Below the pieces are notes generated by a model, which worked only from the letters and a program-made list of their open reading frames with translations, was not told the DNA's origin and made no database searches. A stretch of DNA of 20,276 nucleotides from Palsa-870 sp039935415 (GTDB lineage Bacteria; Chloroflexota; Dormibacteria; Dormibacterales; Dormibacteraceae). Made by a program: the position numbers and the translations under genes. Position 1 is the stretch's first letter. Every line of letters begins with the position of its first letter. The stretch covers positions 1 through 20,276 of the forward strand of contig JBDTKH010000038.1 of assembly GCA_039935415.1 (NCBI GenBank), given 5' to 3'. Shown here piece after piece: positions 14,229-20,260 of the stretch.

Positions 14229-15074
14229 CTAGTGGACCAGATCGGTCATGGGTGTGGCCTGCGCGGCATTGCCCAGGCGCCCCACTCCCATGAGGTCTTC
14301 GATCGTTGCGAGCAGCGAGTAGTGCGTGTAAGGCCGGTTGCTGACGTGATGACCGCCGTTGGGTGTGACGACCATCGTGAGGACCCGGTTGTCCGAGCTG
14401 CCGTCGTCCTCATCCCAGGTGATGAAGAGGGCGCCATTCTCGGTCCAGGCCTTCGACTTCATGATCTGGCCGACGGTCTGACGCAGCCACTCGTCACCGA
14501 CGGACACGTCGCAGCTGTGCTCGTCGTGGCACATGTCGGGTGAGATCCAGCTGAACATCCGTGTGTTTCCGTCGAGGTCGCCATTGAACGACGTGAAGGG
14601 CACGACGTTCGAGGGACACGCACCGCCATAGAACGCGAAAGGGTTGTGGCCCGGGTCGTACGGCACCGGGCTGTCGGAGCACCCGGCGATCATGCCGTCC
14701 ATGTATGCCCGCCACGTCACGCCGACGGCGGTGAGCTGGGTGCCGAGGTCCTTCGTGGGCAGGGCGTGGTAGCTGTCGTCCTGGATTCCCCAGGTCTGGC
14801 CGGAGGTCAGCGCGAGGTAGTTGGGCACGCTGGGATGTGACACCGCGCGGTAGTCGGCAGCGACCCCGTAGCTCGACGCCAGCGAGGCCGTGAAAGGGCC
14901 CTGGAGCGCCTCATCGGGCGACTTGTTCTCCATCACGATCAGGAATACGTGGCGAGACGCCGCTCCAGGGGTGCCTGCCGGCGTCCCACAGCCGGCGAGC
15001 AGCAACAGGGCCGGCACCAAAAGGGCCCCGACGACCTGTAGCCTCTGGATTTGTAGAGTGACCCCAATGATCAT
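14229..15074 (-). CDS. Secreted lipoprotein acid phosphatase / phosphoesterase (SapM-like)
   Basis: 281 aa. The N-terminus is a lipoprotein signal with lipobox LLAGC, lipidated at Cys29, followed by a Gly/Pro/Ala spacer, so the enzyme sits outside the membrane. The catalytic domain resembles the phosphoesterase family that includes mycobacterial SapM and phospholipase C-like phosphatases: HVFLIVMENKSPDEAL (about 42-57), HPSVPNYLALTSGQ, a Cys-containing insert (GACPSN, CHDEHSC) likely to form disulfides, and the metal-site-like WDEDDGSSDNRVLTMVV near 219-235. It probably releases phosphate from phosphorylated lipids or metabolites (inference). ATG 15074 lies inside the palindrome TGATCA. It diverges from a TetR gene across about 30 bases, so the TetR protein probably controls it. 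Confidence 0.87.
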   Translation of the reverse strand: MIIGVTLQIQRLQVVGALLVPALLLLAGCGTPAGTPGAASRHVFLIVMENKSPDEALQGPFTASLASSYGVAADYRAVSHPSVPNYLALTSGQTWGIQDDSYHALPTKDLGTQLTAVGVTWRAYMDGMIAGCSDSPVPYDPGHNPFAFYGGACPSNVVPFTSFNGDLDGNTRMFSWISPDMCHDEHSCDVSVGDEWLRQTVGQIMKSKAWTENGALFITWDEDDGSSDNRVLTMVVTPNGGHHVSNRPYTHYSLLATIEDLMGVGRLGNAAQATPMTDLVH

Positions 15075-15105
15075 GTGACTTGACTAAAAGTCCTGGTGGT
15101 GATCA
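15068..15105. promoter_or_regulatory. Symmetric divergent control region (candidate TetR operator)
   Basis: The short spacer between the phosphatase and TetR genes has a central dyad GACT-AAA-AGTC (15082-15092) flanked almost symmetrically by two TGATCA palindromes (15068-15073 and 15100-15105). These lie over the two start codons. This arrangement fits autoregulation by the adjacent TetR protein. Binding is inferred. Confidence 0.45.
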
Positions 15106-15746
15106 TGACCACGATTCGATCTGGACACGCTGCACGAGGCTCCGCGGCCGTTGGCTTGGGCTCGCGCAAGAAACGCAAGACGCGGGAATCGATCCAGAGC
15201 GAAGCGATTCGCCTGTTCCAGGAGCAGGGCTACGACGAGACCACCGTCGAGCAGATCGCCAACGCCGCGGAGATCTCGCCGAGCACCTTCTTCAACTACT
15301 TTCCCAGCAAGGAGGACGTCGTCCTCTACGACGCCTACGACCCAGTCATCGCTGCGTTGCTGTCGCAGCGACCCTCTGATGAGCCATTCAGCGTCGCGCT
15401 CCGGGCCGTGCTGGAGGCGATGGGAGAGGTTTTCGAGCGCGACCGCGAGATGATCCTCGTCCGGGCCAGGCTGTGGATGCGAGTGCCTGCCCTGCGGGCG
15501 CGGCTGTGGGAGGAGCTCGAGAAGGCACAGGACTTCATGACCGGGGTGATCGCCCAGCGCTCAGGGCGCCGGGCCGACGATTTCGAAGTCCGCGTCAGTG
15601 TGATGGTCCTGCTCATGGCCGCGATGGAGGCGATGCGCGAGTGGGTCCGCCACGACGGCCAGGGCAGTTTCGTCAAGGTGGTCAACCGGGCGCTGGACCT
15701 GGTCGACGCCGGGGCACGACTGGACGCAATCAGCCGGCCGAGCTAG
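15105..15746 (+). CDS. TetR-family transcriptional regulator
   Basis: 213 aa from ATG 15105 (216 aa if GTG 15096 is used; GGTGG before the ATG favours the later start). After a Gly/Arg/Lys-rich leader, the DNA-binding domain spans about residues 23-70: TRESIQSEAIRLFQEQGYDETTVEQIANAAEISPSTFFNYFPSKEDV, with the family's recognition helix STFFNYF. The C-terminal helices (about 85-205) are the ligand and dimer region, with an MftR-like look. Ligand unknown. It faces the phosphatase lipoprotein gene across a symmetric spacer and is followed by a GC hairpin, so it is probably a one-gene unit controlling itself and that gene. Confidence 0.93.
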   Translation: MTTIRSGHAARGSAAVGLGSRKKRKTRESIQSEAIRLFQEQGYDETTVEQIANAAEISPSTFFNYFPSKEDVVLYDAYDPVIAALLSQRPSDEPFSVALRAVLEAMGEVFERDREMILVRARLWMRVPALRARLWEELEKAQDFMTGVIAQRSGRRADDFEVRVSVMVLLMAAMEAMREWVRHDGQGSFVKVVNRALDLVDAGARLDAISRPS

Positions 15747-15760
15747 TCCCGGCGGGCGGT

Positions 15761-15788
15761 TGCCGGGAGAGCGCGGGCCCTCCCGGCA
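15761..15788. terminator. GC-rich hairpin between convergent genes
   Basis: TGCCGGGAG (15761-15769) and CTCCCGGCA (15780-15788) form a perfect 9-bp stem with a 10-base loop. It lies 14 bases after the TetR stop and about 20 bases past the end of the convergent secreted-protein gene. There is no T tract, so it would act as an I-shaped, possibly bidirectional terminator. Confidence 0.55.
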
Positions 15789-15807
15789 CGTTGTAGATCA
15801 GTCGATG

Positions 15808-16338
15808 TCAGCTTGTCGCGATGTCGCCGATGTTGCCAGTGGATGCGTTCGTCCAGCGTCTGAACAGCAGACCACCGCCCTGCGCTTCGTAAGTGAAAGA
15901 GAACGTCTGGACGCTCCAGGCCGCACCATCACCGAACAGCGCAGCGACCCAATCGGTCGAGTTGCATGTCGCAGAGCACGTGCCGTCGGGATTGAACGTT
16001 CCGCCCGTGACGATCCCCGACTCGGAGCCGTGGAAGCTGCCGCGAATCCCGGCCGTGATGAGTGTGCCGTTTCCGCTTTCGCAGGCCCCCGGGCTTGCGC
16101 CCGCGACGGTCACGAAATGGCCGTTCTTGAAGAACTCGGTCAGGACAGTCGTGTCGCCGTTCTGCTCCACGTCGAAATGGCGGCTGTATGTGTCGTTCGC
16201 CCAGTTGTTCCCGCATGTCCCGGAGTCGGCTGAACCGCTGTCTCGCACTTTCACGTCCCCGGCCGCCAGCGCGGTGGACGAGAACGCGACGACCAGCGCA
16301 AACGTGCTGATCAACGCAAATAGAAGCTTTCTGGTCAT
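15808..16338 (-). CDS. Secreted protein of unknown function with four cysteines
   Basis: 176 aa, not recognised. A clear Sec signal peptide (MTRKLLFALISTFALVVAF..., cleavage near ALA-AG at residues 24-26) precedes a mature protein of about 150 aa, rich in Gly, Ser, Thr and aromatic residues and probably a beta-sandwich. Cysteines occur in TCGNNW, GACESG, GTCSATC, so two disulfides are likely. Repeated aromatic and Asn/Asp residues (FFKNGHFVTV, TDWVAALFGDG) give a secreted-domain look. ATG 16338 has a good GAGGGTG ribosome site 6 bases upstream. It has a 188-base upstream gap to the DDN gene and is convergent to TetR. No function is assigned. Confidence 0.78.
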   Translation of the reverse strand: MTRKLLFALISTFALVVAFSSTALAAGDVKVRDSGSADSGTCGNNWANDTYSRHFDVEQNGDTTVLTEFFKNGHFVTVAGASPGACESGNGTLITAGIRGSFHGSESGIVTGGTFNPDGTCSATCNSTDWVAALFGDGAAWSVQTFSFTYEAQGGGLLFRRWTNASTGNIGDIATS

Positions 16339-16526
16339 GGAGCACCCTCAATTCGTCCCCCGAAACGATCGGTTCTTGTGACCAACCGCCTTTTCAACAG
16401 CCAGGGGAGACGTGGTGGCCAGCGTGGAGGGTTTGGTGACCTCAGTATGCCACTTGCCTGGCCAAAAGTGAGTGCTGGCTTAATCCTGCACTCCGTCTTC
16501 GCTTAAGGCCGCCTCGGGTCGGTCGG
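16339..16526. other. Intergenic, 188 bases, upstream of the secreted-protein gene
   Basis: It holds the ribosome site GAGGG of the secreted-protein gene and, on the minus strand, a TTGAAA that could be a -35, but the matching -10 is poor. No ORF, RNA gene or strong repeat is seen. Confidence 0.4.
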
Positions 16527-17024
16527 TCAGGCGGGAGTCAGCCTGATCACCGGGATCTCGCGATCCGTCTTGCGCTGGTATTCGCCGTACCGGGGTGAGA
16601 TCGCGGCGATCTTGGCCAGGGCTGCTTCGCGCTCGGGTCCGCGCAGCGACTCGACCTGGGCCTTGAACTTGCGGTTCCCCACCTCGAGCCAGACCTGGTC
16701 GGGGTTGTTCGCCAGGTTGATGAACCAGGCCGGATGCGTTGGCGCCCCGCCCTTCGAGGCCACGATGAGCCAGGAGTCATTGCCGTCCGCAAAGCCGCCG
16801 AGGACGTGAGTGCGCTCCCTCCCGGTCTTCGCACCGACCGTGGTCAGCAGCACGGTGGGGAATCCCATCATCACCGGCGCCGTGTCGCTGGTGGACTTTC
16901 GATACCGCGAGACCTGCATGTCCATCACCAGCTTGGCGAGCTTCATGAGCAGGCCACCGCCGGGCATGTTCGATCCCCTGGTGCCGCGCGCGGGGATGTG
17001 GATCTTGTCGCTCTTGTCAGCCAC
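16527..17024 (-). CDS. DDN-family F420-dependent nitroreductase-like oxidoreductase (copy 2)
   Basis: 165 aa. The N-terminal about 50 residues are a variable, partly amphipathic extension (GGGLLMKLAKLVMDMQVSRYRK) like that seen in Ddn-type proteins that associate with membranes. The core is PTVLLTTVGAKTGRERTHVLGG, SWLIVASKGGAPTHPAWFINL and NPDQVWLEVGNR, the F420-binding signature, ending with YQRKTDREIPVIRL. It uses the same fold as the protein at 9714-10160 but the two are clearly diverged, so they are not a recent duplicate. GTG 17024 is 7 bases after TACCCT on the minus strand, fitting leaderless transcription. Acceptor unknown. Presence of two such proteins implies the host makes F420. 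Confidence 0.88.
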   Translation of the reverse strand: MADKSDKIHIPARGTRGSNMPGGGLLMKLAKLVMDMQVSRYRKSTSDTAPVMMGFPTVLLTTVGAKTGRERTHVLGGFADGNDSWLIVASKGGAPTHPAWFINLANNPDQVWLEVGNRKFKAQVESLRGPEREAALAKIAAISPRYGEYQRKTDREIPVIRLTPA

Positions 17025-17074
17025 CGGATGCAGGGTACCCGTGACCCGCCTGGCGTACAGGGACCGAGGGGAAT

Positions 17075-17359
17075 TCAGACAACGTCCTCATCGACGTCGT
17101 CGGCAGCAACAACATCGATCGGTCTCCGTCTACGGGACCCCGACTCGGGGCGCTGCCTGGACCCGTTTAGGAAGCTGCCAGAGCCTGTCGATGTCGCCCG
17201 GATACGCTCGATCCGAGCGTGTTCGAAATCCTGGGCGTGGCGTCGAGCATGGTCGGTGAAGAACGAAGCCAGTGTGACCTTGTCGATGGCGCTCCTGGCG
17301 CGAACTTGTTCGCGGAGCGCGGGCGGCGCGACCGGTTCGGGAAGCGACAGGACCTGCAA
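17075..17359 (-). CDS. Hypothetical protein, poorly supported
   Basis: 94 aa from TTG 17359, not recognised. The middle has an amphipathic stretch (ALREQVRARSAIDKVTLASFF, then HARRHAQDFEHARIERIRA) that looks protein-like, and the C-terminus is low-complexity Arg/Ser followed by an acidic end. There is no ATG or GTG, no clear ribosome site, and the frame is open only back to a TAA near 17416, inside the left copy of a direct repeat. It may be a remnant of a longer gene cut off at the repeat rather than a functional gene. Confidence 0.3.
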   Translation of the reverse strand: MQVLSLPEPVAPPALREQVRARSAIDKVTLASFFTDHARRHAQDFEHARIERIRATSTGSGSFLNGSRQRPESGSRRRRPIDVVAADDVDEDVV

Positions 17360-17395
17360 CGGTTGCGTGGACCTCGCAATCGGAAATCGCGGTTT

Positions 17396-17423
17396 GGGGT
17401 CCCTATTGGGACGACTTTAGAAC
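17396..17423 (+). repeat. Imperfect 28-base direct repeat, left copy
   Basis: This copy matches 18356-18383 at 23 of 28 positions, including an identical 14-base core GACGACTTTAGAAC (17410-17423) and GGGGTC at the other end. The pair brackets the BrnT/BrnA module. Confidence 0.5.
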
Positions 17424-17440
17424 TGTTCTGAGAGCGTCAA

Positions 17441-17815
17441 TCAGTCCGGTTCGTTTCCAACCGCTCCGGTCTCGTACGCCGGTCCGTCGGCTTGCTCGAC
17501 GACCTTAAAACCGAATGTCCTAGGCGTTACGTCAGAACGTTGCCCGAACGTGCGAGCGAGGCTTGCCACCTCCTCGGGAAGGCCGATGACCGCCTGGTCG
17601 AACACCACGCGCGGGTCTGCTCCGATTCGCATGGCACAGTCGTGAAGAGGTGCAAGGCCGACAAGAACATCTCGCCAATCTGCGATCGGCATTTCGGCGA
17701 CAAGAAAATCGGTGATGCCGGCACGCAGCCGATCGCTCGAACGCGAGCGCAGTGCTTGGGTCGCCGCAACGTACGGGTTCGCTGGGTGAGCCACTGGACC
17801 TCGGCTCAGCCTCAA
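17441..17815 (-). CDS. Conserved-looking hypothetical third gene of the BrnT/BrnA operon
   Basis: 124 aa from TTG 17815, whose first bases overlap the antitoxin stop (TTGA), or 117 aa from GTG 17794. Not recognised as a named family, but the composition is that of a real globular protein: NPYVAATQALRSRSSDRL, then the helical EMPIADWRDVLVGLAPLHDCAMRIG and DPRVVFDQAVIGLPEEVASL. It resembles small helical proteins of unknown function that I associate with Actinobacteria-type genomes. Overlap implies co-translation with the antitoxin, making this a three-gene module. It could be a cargo gene or an accessory to the toxin-antitoxin pair. Function is not assigned. Confidence 0.62.
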   Translation of the reverse strand: MRLSRGPVAHPANPYVAATQALRSRSSDRLRAGITDFLVAEMPIADWRDVLVGLAPLHDCAMRIGADPRVVFDQAVIGLPEEVASLARTFGQRSDVTPRTFGFKVVEQADGPAYETGAVGNEPD

Positions 17816-18051
17816 CGAACGCGCTCGAGGCGTCGGATGCCTCGGTCGATCAGGGCTTTCATCAGTGACTGATATGGGACCCCGCGCCGCTCCGCGGCCC
17901 GCTTTGTACGGCTCAAGAGTTCATTAGGTACGCGGAGAGAGATCTTCGTCGTGGCTTGGTCTAACGTGTCCAAGACCTCGCGTTCAAATTCCTCATCACT
18001 CAGTTCGTCGAACGGGTCGTTGAACGGCTTGTGGCTCGCTTTCGTCTTCAT
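17812..18051 (-). CDS. brnA: BrnA/CopG-like ribbon-helix-helix antitoxin
   Basis: 79 aa. An acidic N-terminal half (DPFDELSDEEFEREVLDTLD) precedes a ribbon-helix-helix-like DNA-binding part: KISLRVPNELLSRTKRAAERRGVPYQSLMKALIDRGIRRL. BrnA-type antitoxins bind their toxin and repress the operon through such a domain. ATG 18051 overlaps the toxin stop as ATGA, the usual toxin-first BrnT-BrnA order. Its own stop overlaps the next gene by TTGA. No separate promoter is seen. The symbol rests on the pairing with a BrnT-like gene. Confidence 0.85.
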   Translation of the reverse strand: MKTKASHKPFNDPFDELSDEEFEREVLDTLDQATTKISLRVPNELLSRTKRAAERRGVPYQSLMKALIDRGIRRLERVR

Positions 18052-18322
18052 TTGCCTAGCCCCCGAATGATTCTCGTGGACGCCTCTCGTGCATGGATTG
18101 GATACCTGCCGCCCTGATCGTCGACCCGGATCACGACAAGCCAGCGCCGGCCGGACGTCCTGCCGATGACCTGGTAGGCGTCGCGACGCTTTAAGTAGAT
18201 CTCGATCCGGTCGGCATCGGTGAGCACTTCCTCGATCTCAGCGAGGGCGATTTCACGCTCGGGGTGGTCCTTTCGAGGTGCTTGCGATTGACCGTATCCC
18301 AGTCGACCTGCCGATCGTCCAC
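18048..18322 (-). pseudogene. brnT: BrnT-type toxin gene with a one-base frameshift
   Basis: BrnT toxins are small RelE-like ribonucleases. The C-terminal frame (18048-18269) reads IALAEIEEVLTDADRIEIY, VIGRTSGRRWLVVIRVDDQ and IHAREASTR, the typical BrnT core. The first part belongs to another frame: starting at GTG 18322 it reads VDDRQVDWDTVNRKHLER, the family's W-D-x-x-N-x-x-H opening, and stops making sense after AGG at 18269-18271. Joining the frames by adding one base there gives about 91 aa, the normal length. GTG 18322 also lies 6 bases after TATACT, a leaderless arrangement. The uninterrupted reading from ATG 18326 (92 aa) has an unrelated N-terminus. No slippery heptamer is visible, so a deletion or sequencing error is likelier than programmed frameshifting. 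Confidence 0.8.
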
Positions 18323-18328
18323 CCATTC

Positions 18329-18334
18329 AGTATA
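18329..18334 (-). promoter_or_regulatory. -10 box of the toxin-antitoxin operon
   Basis: TATACT on the minus strand ends 6 bases before GTG 18322. The spacing suits a leaderless message that begins at the toxin start codon and supports GTG 18322 as the ancestral start rather than ATG 18326. Confidence 0.5.
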
Positions 18335-18355
18335 TACGCAATGGATGGACAGGGA

Positions 18356-18383
18356 GGGGTCGCTACCTAGACGACTTTAGAAC
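18356..18383 (+). repeat. Imperfect 28-base direct repeat, right copy
   Basis: Partner of 17396-17423 with the identical core GACGACTTTAGAAC (18370-18383). Next to it AACCGCGATTTC (18381-18392) is the exact reverse complement of 17383-17394, so the module also has a 12-base inverted pair at its borders. Confidence 0.5.
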
Positions 18384-18774
18384 CGCGATTTCGAATACGA
18401 GTCAGGTGTTCTAACGGCCCGAAAAGCTGCCGATGAGGCTCCCGACAGTCTTTGATCTAACTTTCAGCCGGCCGATGGCGGACCCTTCCTATCCAGCGTG
18501 AGGACAGCGCATACGTGCCAGCCATGCGCTGGAAAGGCCTCCCTTGATCCTGATCCATCGGATCCTGGTAATGCCGCCGCAGGTCGTCCTCGAACACCAC
18601 TTGACAGGACGTGGCCCGCCCATGTCGAGTCCAAAGGCGGCTTCCTAGATCTGGTCACGCGCGCTTGGAGACCGGCGGCGACCTCCTCAACGCCACCTGC
18701 GCCAGAGGGCCCCAAAAGAGGAATTCTTGAGAGGCCAATGCCGGATCTGCGTAGCGGGAGTGCCGCTGTGCCCA
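18384..18774. other. About 390 bases without a confident gene
   Basis: No ORF here can be supported as functional. On the minus strand a short protein-like stretch (SCQVVFEDDLRRHYQDPMDQ..., stop at 18457) is open over roughly 60 codons without a good start, and another protein-like stretch in a different frame lies just upstream. This may be a decayed gene. No repeat or RNA gene is seen. Confidence 0.3.
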
Positions 18775-19074
18775 TCAGGGCGAGAAGGAGCCGTTGTCCA
18801 GGTGTACGAACTGGAACATGAAGATGAGCGCCAGGAACCACAACGGGATGGCGACGACGACCAGAGCCGAGACCACGATGTCGAGCCACCTGCGAGCCGG
18901 CGCCGCGACAACCAGCGCGACGAGCGCTAGCCCGACCGGCAGCACGAACAACCCGAGCGACAGCCCGTATGGATTCCCGCCCAAGTTTTCGAGGGCGAGG
19001 ACGACGAGGAGGACCAGCGCCACCCACGGAAGTGCCCGTGTCCACGGTTGCCCGGCCAGTGGCCGGCTCTTCAA
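18775..19074 (-). CDS. Small integral membrane protein
   Basis: 99 aa from TTG 19074, which overlaps the preceding stop as TTGA. A longer open frame exists, but its upstream part is the antisense-type shadow of the neighbour. After a short basic start (KSRPLAGQPWTRA) there are three or four hydrophobic helices: ALPWVALVLLVVLALENLGG, LSLGLFVLPVGLALVALVVA and VVSALVVVAIPLWFLALIFM. A loop PARRWLD separates the second and third. Family unknown. The overlap suggests coupling to the surface-protein gene, perhaps a partner in its membrane retention (inference). Confidence 0.68.
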   Translation of the reverse strand: MKSRPLAGQPWTRALPWVALVLLVVLALENLGGNPYGLSLGLFVLPVGLALVALVVAAPARRWLDIVVSALVVVAIPLWFLALIFMFQFVHLDNGSFSP

Positions 19075-19469
19075 CTCTTGACCAGCGGGGCGGCGAAGGA
19101 ACCGGCCAGCGTGGCCGAGTCGAAGGTGACGCGGACTGAGTAAGAACCCACGGCGAGGCTGCCGGTGTCGATGTTCGCGTGATAGAAGGGCGCATTGCCG
19201 TCGACGGCACACGGCTGCGAGAGGACCGCCGTGCCGCTGGCGTCGACGACGGCGACGACGCAGCTGGCGTCGTTCACGAAGTTGCCGCCCGGGGTGGTCA
19301 CCGAGAACTTGACCGGCACCGTGCTGCCGTTCCCGTGCACGTTGATCCCGCCGGCGCTCATCGGTAGATCCCAGGCAAAGGCGTCGGCCGTGAAGTCGAC
19401 GTGGGCTGTGGTGGAATTCTCGAGCGCGTCCTCTGCGTAGATGTCCAGCGTGTGAGTGCCGGCGGCCAC
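19071..19469 (-). CDS. C-terminal fragment of a secreted surface protein (Ig-like plus PxKF domain)
   Basis: 132 aa from GTG 19469, but the same frame stays open and protein-like upstream to about 19532 (AYGIIDAGGASPQRVDRPGSF), so this is the tail of a longer product, not a separate gene. It contains an Ig-like unit (TVAAGTHTLDIYAEDALEN) and a PxKF domain (INVHGNGSTVPVKFSVTTPGG, with two Cys in ASCVVAV and SQPCAV). Such domains occur in secreted repeat proteins. It belongs with the choice-of-anchor L N-terminal half upstream, from which it is separated by inverted DNA and a frame difference of one base. Confidence 0.72.
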   Translation of the reverse strand: MAAGTHTLDIYAEDALENSTTAHVDFTADAFAWDLPMSAGGINVHGNGSTVPVKFSVTTPGGNFVNDASCVVAVVDASGTAVLSQPCAVDGNAPFYHANIDTGSLAVGSYSVRVTFDSATLAGSFAAPLVKS

Positions 19470-20251
19470 GGTGAACGATCCCGGCCGATCAACCCTCTGC
19501 GGCGAGGCGCCGCCGGCGTCGATGATGCCGTAGGCACTGCATGCTCGGGCTGGACTTTCGATTCCTGTCCGAGGAGTACCCCGAGTTCGTTGGCAGCGCC
19601 TACAACGACGCGTTCATCGCCGAGCTCGACAAGAGCACGTGGACGACGCAGGGATCCACGATCACAGCACCCGACAACTTCGCCTTCGATCCGACCGGCA
19701 ATCCCATCAGCGTCAACGCAGCAGGCGCCACCTCGATGACCCCGGCCGAGTCCGCCGGCACCACCTATGACGGAGCGACGCCGCTTCTCAGCGCGGCGAC
19801 GCCGATCGCTCCCGGCACCCACTCGCTCTACGTCTCGATCTTCGACCAGGCCGACAACGCCCGCCGGCACGTTGAGGTCGATCTTCAGGATCGTCACGTC
19901 GAAGTCGCTGTTGCCGCGCACGTTGGGGCCGTTGTCGTTTGCCCCGGAGGACCCACTGCTGTTCGGTTGACTCGCCAGGTTGGCATCCCCTGTGGTGAGG
20001 AGGGCGTACGTCGATCCATTCGTCGGGAAGCCGGCCAGCGGCGTGCTGACAACGGCATTTGGAGTACCACTGGGTGGCACGGCGACGAAGGACGCGCCAG
20101 TGACAATCGACGCGTCAGCGGACAAGGCCTGGGCCAGCTGCAGGGCGGACGCTGTCGCGTCGATGCCGATTGCCGCCTGAGCGAAGATCGCCGCCGGTTG
20201 CTCGATGCCCAAAACGACCGTCAGCAACGCCGCGTATGTAAGCCGGCTCAA
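19358..20251 (-). pseudogene. Choice-of-anchor L domain surface protein, N-terminal part, broken by an inversion
   Basis: The frame starts at TTG 20251 with a signal peptide (SRLTYAALLTVVLGIEQPAA..., cleavage near IFA-QA), then reads as the first half of a choice-of-anchor L domain: GIDATASALQLAQAL, ASFVAVPPSGTPNAVVS, TYALLTTGDANLASQ, NVRGNSDFDVTILKIDLNVP ending at Pro-Ala-Gly near 19859. From there to 19358 the translation turns into Arg-rich non-homologous sequence, because the rest of the domain is encoded on the opposite strand (19533-19861). The intact ancestor would be a secreted, surface-displayed protein continuing into the Ig/PxKF part at 19071-19532. Total span 19071-20251. The same frame is not kept across the whole gene. 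Broken in nature or misassembled; both fit. Confidence 0.78.
19533..19861 (+). other. Inverted internal segment of the choice-of-anchor L gene
   Basis: On the plus strand, opposite to both flanks, this segment encodes the middle of the domain without a stop: CMLGLDFRFLSEEYPEFVG, SAYNDAFIAELDKSTWTTQ, APDNFAFDPTGNPIS, AGTTYDGATPLLSAATPI and HSLYVSIFDQADNA. These are the blocks expected straight after IDLNVPAG. Turning it round joins ...FDQADNA in frame to AYGIID of the C-terminal part, while the other joint is one base short. Short GGC/GCC ends are the only inverted homology at the borders. Confidence 0.75.
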
Positions 20252-20260
20252 AAAAGCCGG
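20243..20260. promoter_or_regulatory. Hairpin around the TTG start of the surface-protein gene
   Basis: CCGGCT and AGCCGG form a perfect 6-bp stem with a CAAAAA loop on the plus strand. On the minus-strand message the TTG start (20249-20251) lies at the loop. It could affect translation, or be the terminator of a gene beyond the edge. Confidence 0.25.

Noticed and set aside
18262..18275. Programmed -1 frameshift in the toxin gene
   Set aside because: The local sequence CGAAAGG does not form a slippery X-XXY-YYZ heptamer in the relevant frame and no obvious downstream pseudoknot was seen.
18464..19210. 248-aa minus-strand ORF
   Set aside because: It covers the small membrane protein and PxKF region out of frame, and most of it is Arg/Pro-rich shadow.
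19512..19868. 7-base inverted pair GCCGGCG/CGCCGGC flanking the inverted segment as recombination sites
   Set aside because: Recombining at these sites would place an in-frame TAG in the rebuilt gene, and 7-base GC-only matches are common here.
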